From positions 1-22,401 of IMG/VR virus record IMGVR_UViG_3300025137_000328: a stretch of 22,401 nt of DNA. One strand, written 5' to 3'. Origin of the DNA: a virus. The notes below the pieces were generated by a model that worked only from the letters and a program-made list of their open reading frames with translations, was not told the DNA's origin and did not search any database. Below, in pieces: positions 13,911 to 20,115 of this stretch (position 1 is the stretch's first letter; the number at the start of each line of letters is the position of its first letter). A program made the translations under genes and the position numbers.

Positions 13911-14816
13911 CTACTTCCCTGCTAGTTTGGCAAGTATTCTATTTGACTGTTCAAAAACTTCTTTGGATTCTCTTTGTTCTCTACCTTCAGGTTCAGTGCC
14001 GCCTGCTTCTGCGTCAGTGGCTCCAAATTCATCTGCTTCTGCATCAGCTTCTGGATTTTCTAAACTGTCTAGATCAGTGTCAGTGTTCATGGTGTCTGTG
14101 TCTAATGTGTCTGTACCAATTGAATCTGTAGACTGTTCTTCGCCTGTTAGTATTCTTACACCTGCATCTAGATCTTGTCTTGTTTGTGACAATGTTGATT
14201 CTGCTTGTTCTATTGCTGGTTGAATTTTTTGTAGGAATGCATCTGACTTTTCAGCACCCATTTCATCTCTAATTCTATCTGAAAGTTCTAACATACCTTC
14301 TGTTTTCATTGTTGCTAAATCTTCTAAATAACCTGTAACCTTGTCCATCATATCCTTTGCGGCAAGTATTAATTCTGATTGTTCTTCTACACCTTCACTT
14401 GCAACCATTTTGCCTGTTCCTTTTGGCATTTTTGCCATTTCTTTAGGTAAAACTTTTGCAACTGTTTTTCTTTCATCTGGTGTTAGTGCTTGACCTTTTT
14501 CTAATTTGTTTTGTGCTGACATACCTTGTGCGGCCGCCTTTGCTTGTGGATCCATTTGGGCTCCACCATACTCTTTAATACTTTGATTTAAAATGTCTAA
14601 CATCATTTGACTCTTTTGATATTCGTTATCATTAAGTTCTTTGCCAAAATGCAAGTTATCAGTAATTGTGTGTATTTTAGTTCTTACACTATTTGCTAGA
14701 TCTTCTAAGTTTTCTTTAGTCAATCCTTCAAGATTCATAGTTTGACCAAATCTAGACTCAAACTGATTTAGTAAAGTAGTGCTGTTTACTGGTTTTGTAA
14801 GTTCAAATGATTGCAT
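13911..14816 (-). CDS. hypothetical acidic helical protein, 301 aa
   Basis: The product is helix-rich in residues 1-220 (many Gln, Glu, Met and Lys; KMVASEGVEEQSELILAAKDM in the middle). It then has a highly acidic low-complexity stretch of Thr-Asp repeats (TDTLDTDTMNTDTDLDS) and an Ala-Glu-Asp run, ending in a charged helix, KEVFEQSNRILAKLAGK. There is no enzyme motif. A helical body plus acidic linker and short terminal helix is the sort of design seen in scaffold/prohead-core proteins or virion proteins with flexible linkers, but this is a suggestion only. It forms an operon with the 118-aa gene downstream. A TAAATATA stretch precedes the ATG by about 9 bases, resembling a late box. Confidence 0.6.
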   Translation of the reverse strand: MQSFELTKPVNSTTLLNQFESRFGQTMNLEGLTKENLEDLANSVRTKIHTITDNLHFGKELNDNEYQKSQMMLDILNQSIKEYGGAQMDPQAKAAAQGMSAQNKLEKGQALTPDERKTVAKVLPKEMAKMPKGTGKMVASEGVEEQSELILAAKDMMDKVTGYLEDLATMKTEGMLELSDRIRDEMGAEKSDAFLQKIQPAIEQAESTLSQTRQDLDAGVRILTGEEQSTDSIGTDTLDTDTMNTDTDLDSLENPEADAEADEFGATDAEAGGTEPEGREQRESKEVFEQSNRILAKLAGK

Positions 14817-14837
14817 ACTGATATATTTAGCTAGTCC

Positions 14838-15329
14838 TTACTTGAACAAGCTATTAAAATTGGCTTGTATTTGATGCTTTAATGCATCTGCGGCTCTGTT
14901 TGCTTCTACAAACTTATTCTCATATATAAATTCAGAGTCTTCATCTTTTAGTTTTATAGCTTCTTTCATCATACGTTTAAAATTGCTTATGTCAAACAAC
15001 TTTGAAGCAAAACGTTTATCGTTATCAAGTAAATGTTCAGGCACAATAGTTTGATCTGCAAGATAGTGCGAAATCATAATTGCAGTCTGTTTTAAACTAA
15101 TATTTTCATAAAGGACTTTGGCTTCAATCATGTCAGCAATTACATAAACATATCTAGTTTCTGTATGCTTCTTTGGAACAATAGCAATGTTGCCAATTAA
15201 AATACCTTTACTAAATTGTTTGGGTAAATGACGGAACGGTCTTTTTTGCTCATCCCGTTGGGCTATGTCTTTCAATTTACTTGAAAGGTTATAACTTTCT
15301 ATCTGTTTTACTAATTCGTTTTTATTCAT
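14838..15329 (-). CDS. hypothetical protein, 163 aa
   Basis: A Lys-rich soluble protein starting MNKNELVKQIESYNLSSKL. A central strand-rich part (GILIGNIAIVPKKHTETRYVYVIADM, about 43-68) is followed by helices to the end (ADALKHQIQANFNSLFK). There is no motif I recognise, no signal peptide and no membrane segment. It overlaps the end of the 74-aa gene by 8 bases, so translation is probably coupled. A perfect 8-bp hairpin (15330-15350) sits immediately before its ATG and may limit initiation until the upstream gene is translated. It likely belongs to the same late unit as its neighbours. Confidence 0.6.
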   Translation of the reverse strand: MNKNELVKQIESYNLSSKLKDIAQRDEQKRPFRHLPKQFSKGILIGNIAIVPKKHTETRYVYVIADMIEAKVLYENISLKQTAIMISHYLADQTIVPEHLLDNDKRFASKLFDISNFKRMMKEAIKLKDEDSEFIYENKFVEANRAADALKHQIQANFNSLFK

Positions 15330-15546
15330 ATAAGAACTTTATGTTCTTATTTAAATTATATTGAGTGGTAGTTGTAAGTTTTTTCCTCACAAATATTGTT
15401 TTATCGCCTAAACGTGTGGCCATTTGTCGCTGTTCAATTGGTAAATTTGCCAACAAGAATGGTACTTTGTCTTTTACTGACACAACAAATTGATATTCTT
15501 CTTTGGTAATGTACACCCGAATTCCTCGAGCAATTTCGCATTTCAT
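15322..15546 (-). CDS. hypothetical small protein, 74 aa
   Basis: This short basic protein (MKCEIARGIRVYITKEEYQFV) has alternating hydrophobic strands in its first half and a Thr/Lys-rich tail (KLTTTTQYNLNKNIKFLYE). Family unknown. It follows the 101-aa membrane protein by 12 bases and overlaps the 163-aa gene by 8 bases, so the three are probably co-transcribed. Its last codons form the hairpin arms described at 15330-15350. The real-gene call rests on the tight packing and on an amino-acid composition like that of the neighbours. Confidence 0.55.
   Translation of the reverse strand: MKCEIARGIRVYITKEEYQFVVSVKDKVPFLLANLPIEQRQMATRLGDKTIFVRKKLTTTTQYNLNKNIKFLYE
15330..15350 (-). promoter_or_regulatory. 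hairpin covering the start region of the 163-aa gene
   Basis: Perfect arms ATAAGAAC (15330-15337) and GTTCTTAT (15343-15350) enclose a 5-base loop, directly adjoining the ATG at 15327-15329. In the minus-strand RNA it would hide the initiation region and be opened by ribosomes finishing the 74-aa gene, a typical coupling device. Confidence 0.4.
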
Positions 15547-15558
15547 TAAGGGGGTAGC

Positions 15559-15864
15559 CTACGCAGGCATTTTCATCAGGATTACTACTACCGTTGATAA
15601 TAGTCCTGCAATAACTGTTCCGGCTGTTGCTATGATTGTTTTAGTCTGACTTTTATGTCCAGCACTCATTTCTTCGTTCATTTTACTTAAACGAACTTCA
15701 ATGGCACTTAATCTATCGTGTAAACCTTTGTATCTTTCTGAACAAAGATCAACGTGTGCTTCTAGGTTTTGTTTTTCTAATTCTGTTGTACTCATAATTC
15801 TTAATTCCTTTTTTACATCGCTCAGATGCCTTTTTATAGCCTGGAATTGTGCCTGGGTCTGCAT
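15559..15864 (-). CDS. coiled-coil protein with C-terminal membrane segment (XhlA/holin-like layout)
   Basis: In this 101-aa protein, residues 1-70 are charged and heptad-like (AIKRHLSDVKKELRIM; HDRLSAIEVRLSKMNEEM). Residues about 76-97 form one hydrophobic membrane segment (IIATAGTVIAGLLSTVVVILM) with only four residues after it. This layout, amphipathic coil then a single C-terminal helix, is that of the XhlA-type haemolysin/holin accessory proteins and of some tail-associated phage proteins, so a part in lysis is possible. No endolysin is seen nearby, so the call stays tentative. The chosen ATG has AGG about 5 bases upstream. A late-like box (15910-15917) lies about 45 bases up. Confidence 0.6.
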   Translation of the reverse strand: MQTQAQFQAIKRHLSDVKKELRIMSTTELEKQNLEAHVDLCSERYKGLHDRLSAIEVRLSKMNEEMSAGHKSQTKTIIATAGTVIAGLLSTVVVILMKMPA

Positions 15865-15908
15865 TGCCTATGAGTGCCTATTAATGTATTAGTTTGCCTT
15901 AATCAATG

Positions 15909-16379
15909 TTATTTATTTTGATCGGGTACAAAAGTAAAGTATGTGTTTATAGTTTGTGGGTCTGTAGTAATAAAAGCATTAGCAGGAAAGGTTGCTGTTT
16001 CTTTACAAAAATTTATTACAGGAATCATATCAAAATCATCTACCAGCTGTCCATATTGATCCATTTCTTTAGTGTATACTTCCTGTTGTTCTACTTGCCA
16101 CATAAAGTTCCAAACCGTGTGTTTGCCTTGATAAGCTGTACCAAAACGCATATTAACAATATTTTCATGTATTTTTATAGGTGTATGTTCCCATACTATA
16201 TTGCCTCTTAACTGCAATGCTTGAATCAGTGTTGTAAAATTACTTTGTTGATTTTTAGCAATCTGCAAAGTTTCTTTATCGTGTACAATTTCACTTGATT
16301 TTGTTTTAAAAGGAAACTGTTCTTTTAATGGTCCGTTTTCTGTGATATCAATAAGGGTATGGATACAAAAAGTGTACAT
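15909..16379 (-). CDS. hypothetical protein, 156 aa
   Basis: Its ATG overlaps the stop of the ParB-like gene by one base (TAATG), so translation is coupled. The protein (MYTFCIHTLIDITENG start) is soluble and mixed in structure, with QNQQSN-like and IVWEHTPIKIHENI segments in the middle and an aromatic-rich stretch (TVWNFMWQVEQQEVY, about 87-101). No known motif is visible. In this phage it probably belongs to a small conserved gene pair with the ParB-like protein. Its terminal codons overlap the AATAAATA box that may serve the 101-aa gene. Confidence 0.6.
   Translation of the reverse strand: MYTFCIHTLIDITENGPLKEQFPFKTKSSEIVHDKETLQIAKNQQSNFTTLIQALQLRGNIVWEHTPIKIHENIVNMRFGTAYQGKHTVWNFMWQVEQQEVYTKEMDQYGQLVDDFDMIPVINFCKETATFPANAFITTDPQTINTYFTFVPDQNK
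15910..15917 (-). promoter_or_regulatory. late-like promoter box before the 101-aa gene
   Basis: The minus strand reads AATAAATAACATT, identical over 13 bases to the element before the tail spike (9319-9326). It overlaps the stop codon of the 156-aa gene and is 45 bases before the next ATG. Confidence 0.4.
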
Positions 16380-16843
16380 TATTTTTTCTTTTTAAATCCT
16401 TTTGTATTTTCAGTAATATCTCTAAATGCACCTGCCCAAGCAACCATTTGAAAAAAGTCAGGTTGTACAATTACATCAACATGAGTATAACCTAATTCTT
16501 TAGCTACTTGGAAACGTTGTCTACCTGACCAAACTATATGAATTCTGTTTGCTTTTTTTGTTTGGTTATTTGGTAGTCGCACATCAACTTCTATTTCTGG
16601 TGCAGTTTCAGGTAAGCCTGGTGAGCCACTTTTGTAATTGGCTAGATGTTGTACAGTGTAATATTCTTGATCACTTTGATAAACAAGCAAAGGATACTCC
16701 ATTTCACCAGTGCCTATAATAGTTTTTAAAGTTTCATAATCAGGAATTTGTTCGTACAATGAACAAGGAACAAGATCTTTCATTTCCATAGTAATGACTT
16801 TTTGTCCACGCCACACTGTTTCTTTAGCTTTGAGATGTTTCAT
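16379..16843 (-). CDS. second ParB-like domain protein, 154 aa
   Basis: The protein has the ParB/Srx-like layout: N-terminal strand and helix (LKAKETVWRGQKVITMEMKDLVP), a PLLVYQSDQEYYTV strand pair near 51-64, and the key loop-helix SGRQRFQVAKELGYTHVDVIV (106-126), the counterpart of GHHRxxAAxxLGxxxVPVIV. The catalytic-type Arg (R108 or R110) is present here, unlike in the ParB-like protein at the left edge. The end is a Lys-rich tail. It is coupled to the 156-aa gene. Function is uncertain: nuclease-like, CTP-binding or DNA-binding. Its ATG lies only 9 bases after the T-run of a strong terminator, so transcription must arise from read-through or from the TTTAAATA just before the ATG. Confidence 0.75.
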   Translation of the reverse strand: MKHLKAKETVWRGQKVITMEMKDLVPCSLYEQIPDYETLKTIIGTGEMEYPLLVYQSDQEYYTVQHLANYKSGSPGLPETAPEIEVDVRLPNNQTKKANRIHIVWSGRQRFQVAKELGYTHVDVIVQPDFFQMVAWAGAFRDITENTKGFKKKK

Positions 16844-16851
16844 ATGCGTAT

Positions 16852-16896
16852 TTAAAAAGAAAAAGGGCGAACCTAAAAAAATAGATCCGCCCTTTT
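16852..16896 (-). terminator. strong intrinsic terminator of the structural cassette
   Basis: In minus-strand RNA, AAAAGGGCGGAUCUA pairs with UAGGUUCGCCCUUUU (15 bp including two G-U pairs) around a U-rich loop of about six bases, and is followed by UUUUUCUUUUU. It lies 33 bases after the stop of the 183-aa gene. This is the clearest intrinsic terminator in the window. Confidence 0.85.
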
Positions 16897-16928
16897 GGTA
16901 ATTGTTTAGTCAGGATGACTAAGAGTGA

Positions 16929-17480
16929 TTATGCATCACCTCTTTGGTCAAACATTCCATAAACTGAATCATCACCTGTTGCCGCTACGCCATCGTTTGG
17001 TAGGTATCTAATACTTACGTAAACGTTTTTAGCAGAGTCACCTACAGCTACTCTTGTTAGAATATCTGCTTCCATGTCTGCTTCTGCGTCAGCAATCACT
17101 CCTGGATCAGAAGTTTCTTTCTGATGAGGGTCATGATTTACATCGCCTGTAGAATCAGCTGTATTGAATGTAGCTGGACCGCCTTCAACGATAAATTGAT
17201 ATACGTCGATTGAGTCTGCCGCTTCGATTGTTGATTCTGCCGCGTCTTTGTCAGTGGCTTTAGCACCTAATCTGTAAGATTGTGCAAGTAAAGTACCACC
17301 TGATATAGGACCACCTAATACTGAATCTCTAACTTTTTGGAAGTTTGAGTCTTTTGTATCTGGAGTAGTCGCTGTTGCTGTGATGATGTCATCGAAAACC
17401 ACTTCGATAAAAGTTAAACCTTTACCGTTGAATGATTGTCTTCTTGACATAATCGCTGTGTTGTTTGATGTTATTGGCAT
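16929..17480 (-). CDS. probable structural protein C of a three-gene cassette, 183 aa
   Basis: This is the last gene of the cassette. Its N-terminus, MPITSNNTAIMSRRQSFNGK, and the following LTFIEVVFDDI strand match the layout of the two genes before it (M-A-I-x-x-NN start, then a FTV(V/D) strand about 23-30 residues in), indicating a shared N-terminal domain. The rest is acidic and Ala/Asp/Thr-rich, with a loop DPHQKETSDPGV and an ending GMFDQRGDA. No catalytic motif, signal or membrane segment is seen. A consensus AGGAGG lies 8 bases before the ATG. High-strength translation signals and a terminator directly behind it suggest an abundant virion protein, such as decoration, fibre or tail. The exact role is unknown. 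Confidence 0.65.
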   Translation of the reverse strand: MPITSNNTAIMSRRQSFNGKGLTFIEVVFDDIITATATTPDTKDSNFQKVRDSVLGGPISGGTLLAQSYRLGAKATDKDAAESTIEAADSIDVYQFIVEGGPATFNTADSTGDVNHDPHQKETSDPGVIADAEADMEADILTRVAVGDSAKNVYVSIRYLPNDGVAATGDDSVYGMFDQRGDA

Positions 17481-17502
17481 TTGTTATCCTCCTATGCTAA
17501 TA

Positions 17503-17910
17503 TTATACTGCAACCGTTAGTGTTTTCAACGTTACCGTTGCCGCACTAAAGTTTGCTGTGTTTCGTGGAGTAGCCGTTGCCGCTCTACCCGCAGTATCAA
17601 CCGCTCTGATTGCGTTTCTTAAAGTGTCATTGTTTGTCACTAAAGTTGCGCCGTCAAATGAGTCTTCTCTTACCATGTATGTCAGTTCTGTACTAGAGTT
17701 CCCTAAAGGACCTGTTCCTAGGATATTGATTCCTAAGTTTTCGATCGCTTGTTGAACTAAAGCCAAACCTGCTACAAGTGAGTTCGCTTGTGGATCACCT
17801 ACTTCACTAGCCATCGAATTGATAAAATCAACTGTGAATAATGAAAGTTCTACACCTTCTTGCTCTTTTGCTACTGGTAATGAAGTAAAATTATTTCTGG
17901 TTATTGCCAT
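17503..17910 (-). CDS. probable structural protein B of the cassette, 135 aa
   Basis: The middle gene encodes MAITRNNFTSLPVAKEQEGVE, then LSLFTVDFINS, sharing the N-terminal pattern of genes A and C. The remainder is Ala/Thr/Asn-rich, with a helical part (ANSLVAGLALVQQAIENLG) and a strand-rich end (FSAATVTLKTLTVAV), as in self-assembling shell or tube proteins. A consensus AGGAGG lies 10 bases upstream of the ATG. It has no Cys and no enzyme motif. It sits 14 bases after gene A and 22 before gene C, so one message carries all three. Likely an abundant particle component. Identity is not known to me. Confidence 0.65.
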   Translation of the reverse strand: MAITRNNFTSLPVAKEQEGVELSLFTVDFINSMASEVGDPQANSLVAGLALVQQAIENLGINILGTGPLGNSSTELTYMVREDSFDGATLVTNNDTLRNAIRAVDTAGRAATATPRNTANFSAATVTLKTLTVAV

Positions 17911-17924
17911 GATTCATTTCCTCC

Positions 17925-18344
17925 TTATACTAGGGTATCAGCTGTAACGGTTGAACCAGATATATCTGCTCTGCCATCTTCTGTTGTAGATGTTGCTGAA
18001 AATCTGAATGCCATTGCTACTGATGAACCACCATTGTCTAAAGCTACTGCAAGGTTTGCCGCTGTTGCAAATTGACCTTCCATGCCTACTGTGATAGTTC
18101 CACTGTTATCGTTTTTCACGTTATGTAACGCGATTGTTCCTCTTGTCATGATTGCTCCTAAGATTCTGTCTAAAAGACCATCTTTATGAAACGCACCTGC
18201 TGAGGAATCGTGTGCTCTTAGGTCCACTGCTGTACCTGAAGCGTCTTTAATTACTACTGTAAAGAATTGTTTTTCAATTCCGTCATTAGTTGAAAGAACT
18301 CCGATATTTGCACCTAAGTCGTTGTTGTTTGTTACTATTGCCAT
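17925..18344 (-). CDS. probable structural protein A of the cassette, 139 aa
   Basis: The first gene encodes MAIVTNNNDLGANIGVLSTND, then KQFFTVVIKDASGTAVDLRAHD, the same start pattern as B and C. The rest is rich in Ala, Gly, Thr and Asp, with predicted strands (GTIALHNVKNDNSGTITVGM) and an ending SGSTVTADTLV; it has no Cys. AGGAGG lies 8 bases before the ATG. The leader from the late box at 18408-18415 is about 60 bases and holds a stable hairpin. These signals fit a very highly expressed late gene. Tail tube, head decoration or fibre roles are all possible, and sequence alone does not decide. Confidence 0.65.
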   Translation of the reverse strand: MAIVTNNNDLGANIGVLSTNDGIEKQFFTVVIKDASGTAVDLRAHDSSAGAFHKDGLLDRILGAIMTRGTIALHNVKNDNSGTITVGMEGQFATAANLAVALDNGGSSVAMAFRFSATSTTEDGRADISGSTVTADTLV

Positions 18345-18376
18345 TTTAAATCCTCCTTTTTTCTCTGATTAAATGA

Positions 18377-18400
18377 CTTCGATGTCGCTCAGACATCAAG
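18377..18400 (-). promoter_or_regulatory. 5'UTR hairpin of the structural cassette
   Basis: The minus-strand leader has CTTGATGTC (18392-18400) pairing with GACATCGAAG (18377-18386) around TGAGC, with one bulged base. It sits between the late box and the Shine-Dalgarno site of gene A and may stabilise the message against 5' decay. Confidence 0.45.
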
Positions 18401-18407
18401 TTGCATT

Positions 18408-18415
18408 TATTTATG
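18408..18415 (-). promoter_or_regulatory. T4-late-like promoter of the structural cassette
   Basis: The minus strand reads CATAAATA within ACCATAAATAAATGC, one base from the T4 late consensus TATAAATA. It lies about 64 bases before gene A in an 106-base non-coding gap that otherwise holds only the hairpin and a Shine-Dalgarno site. Confidence 0.55.
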
Positions 18416-18450
18416 GTAAAGATTGGTAAATTATGCGATATTATAACAAA

Positions 18451-19017
18451 TTAGCTGTTTTGTGCCTCAATTTGTCTAAGAATGTCAGTGCCACCCAATT
18501 TAGCTCTCAAAAGTTTTAACAACTTTGCTGTTGCTATTTTTTTTCTTCTAGTTTCTAAATTTTTAAAGTCTGATATTGCCATACGCAGACCTTTATAGTC
18601 TACATTGCTTATTCCTAATGATCGTTCAATCTGTGTCAGGAATTTATAATCATTATCAAATGTTCTAAGATATCTTCTTACTGCCATTGTAGGTAGCGGG
18701 TGTCTTTGGCGTAATGCTTTGGCCTGTGTCTTGTTTGATAACTTGTCTAAGATATCATCGTTGCCATCAAGCACTGCTAACATATTATGAAGATCATTTG
18801 CAGTAGTTCTAACTCTTTCAAATCCACCGTAGGTCAAAGTGCTATTTGCATATTGTTTGGTAAATGTTTCTTTGTCATTGAAGTTTTTTAAAAAACTTAA
18901 GGCTAGGAATGTAAGGTAAACTCTTTCTTCAATCTCTTGATAAGTGTACCTGGACAAATCATCTTGACGTCTCACTATACGAGCTTCAGATACATACTTT
19001 AAAAAGGGTGTTATCAT
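18451..19017 (-). CDS. hypothetical protein, 188 aa
   Basis: I choose the ATG at 19017 (MITPFLKYVSEARIVRRQDD). A further upstream in-frame ATG at 19086 would overlap the divergent gene by 54 bases and add residues that look unrelated. AGGT lies just before 19017, and TAAATA a few bases further up. The product is basic and helical, with RYTYQEIEERVYLTFLALSFL (about 23-43) and a Lys/Arg-rich C-terminal half (NLETRRKKIATAKLLKLLRAKLGG). No membrane segment is certain and no known family is recognised. It lies upstream of the structural cassette but is separated from it by that cassette's own promoter. Confidence 0.6.
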   Translation of the reverse strand: MITPFLKYVSEARIVRRQDDLSRYTYQEIEERVYLTFLALSFLKNFNDKETFTKQYANSTLTYGGFERVRTTANDLHNMLAVLDGNDDILDKLSNKTQAKALRQRHPLPTMAVRRYLRTFDNDYKFLTQIERSLGISNVDYKGLRMAISDFKNLETRRKKIATAKLLKLLRAKLGGTDILRQIEAQNS

Positions 19018-19032
19018 ATACCTATTTACCGT

Positions 19033-20115
19033 ATGCACAAAGCTAATTTTATTCTCACAGACATTATGAAAACTGGTAATCACCAAAGTTTAGAAGGCTT
19101 TATCAAATTTAATACTCTCACCAATGAAAGAATAGATGTAGAAGGAGAATATTACACACTTCACAATTACAAACTAGAATCCTACGATAGGAAATTAGCA
19201 ATACTTGACGTTAGAATAGAAAACATAAGATTGAACGTTGATCATTTCTATATAGAACTTGGAAGGCGATTAGAAAAATTGTCAAAGCAAGGCTTCAAAT
19301 TTATCTATGCTACTCCATGGGAATCAAAAGCTAATTTTGATGATCAAAAAAATAAATTCATACCTCAACCAGATCCTAAAGTTTACACAGGATATCATTG
19401 GTTTGGTGGAGTAAGTTGGTTCTGGTATTTCATGATCATGAAGCACATCACTAGAAGATATGATTTGAAACATAATGAAAAAAAATATGACTTCTTGTAT
19501 CTAAATAAAGTTCCAAGACAACATAGGAAAGATCTGTACAAACATTTAAAAAGCAAAAACTTAATTGATAATTCACTTACAAGTTTTACCAAACACCCAA
19601 CAAACCCTCATGACTTAGACAAAGATTATGAACTGCCATGGTTAAAACGTACGGAATTTTATCCTGCATACGGCATGGACCAAGAAGTATATGCCAAACC
19701 ATACGAAGCTACAATGGCAAGTATTGTTTCAGAAACAAACGTAAACAATACGGACGTGTTTATCACTGAAAAATTATGGAAAGCAGTACTAATGGAACAC
19801 GTGTTTGTTGTGCATGGCAATCAACACTATCTTAAAACAATACAAGGAATGGGCTTCAAGACTTTTAGCAATATTATTGATGAATCCTATGACAACGAAC
19901 CAGACCAACAAAAACGTATAGAAAAATTAACAAAAACTATTGAAGATTTAAAAAGAAAAGACTGGAAAGAAATATATCAACAAACTGAAAGCATTAGAAA
20001 ACATAACAAACAACACTTCTACAACAAGAAAAGTTTTAGTGAACAAGTTAATAAAGAAATGTTATCTTGGTTTAAATTTTTTGATAGCAGTCAAGTTTCT
20101 TCTACTAAATCCTAG
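19033..20115 (+). CDS. glycosyltransferase-like protein, 360 aa
   Basis: The C-terminal half matches proteins with a fucosyltransferase-like (GT10-type) nucleotide-sugar domain. KYDFLYLNKVPRQHRKDLYKHLKSKNLIDN (about 151-180) and ASIVSETN...VFITEKLWKAVLMEHVFVVHGN (229-263), then LKTIQGMGFKTFSNIIDESYD (267-287), are the hallmarks of this group, which is common in phages and marine bacteria. The conserved S-E-T...ITEK-W-K segment is where GT10 enzymes bind the nucleotide sugar. The N-terminal 120 residues are not recognised. It could glycosylate a virion protein, modify DNA or change the host surface; the acceptor is unknown. It is a lone plus-strand gene: it starts 15 bases from a divergent gene and its last 54 bases overlap the end of the convergent ligase-like gene. 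Confidence 0.7.
   Translation: MHKANFILTDIMKTGNHQSLEGFIKFNTLTNERIDVEGEYYTLHNYKLESYDRKLAILDVRIENIRLNVDHFYIELGRRLEKLSKQGFKFIYATPWESKANFDDQKNKFIPQPDPKVYTGYHWFGGVSWFWYFMIMKHITRRYDLKHNEKKYDFLYLNKVPRQHRKDLYKHLKSKNLIDNSLTSFTKHPTNPHDLDKDYELPWLKRTEFYPAYGMDQEVYAKPYEATMASIVSETNVNNTDVFITEKLWKAVLMEHVFVVHGNQHYLKTIQGMGFKTFSNIIDESYDNEPDQQKRIEKLTKTIEDLKRKDWKEIYQQTESIRKHNKQHFYNKKSFSEQVNKEMLSWFKFFDSSQVSSTKS

Noticed and set aside
19018-19086. Longer N-terminus for the 188-aa gene (ATG at 19086)
   Set aside because: It would overlap the divergent glycosyltransferase-like gene by 54 bases; the ATG at 19017 has a better ribosome site.
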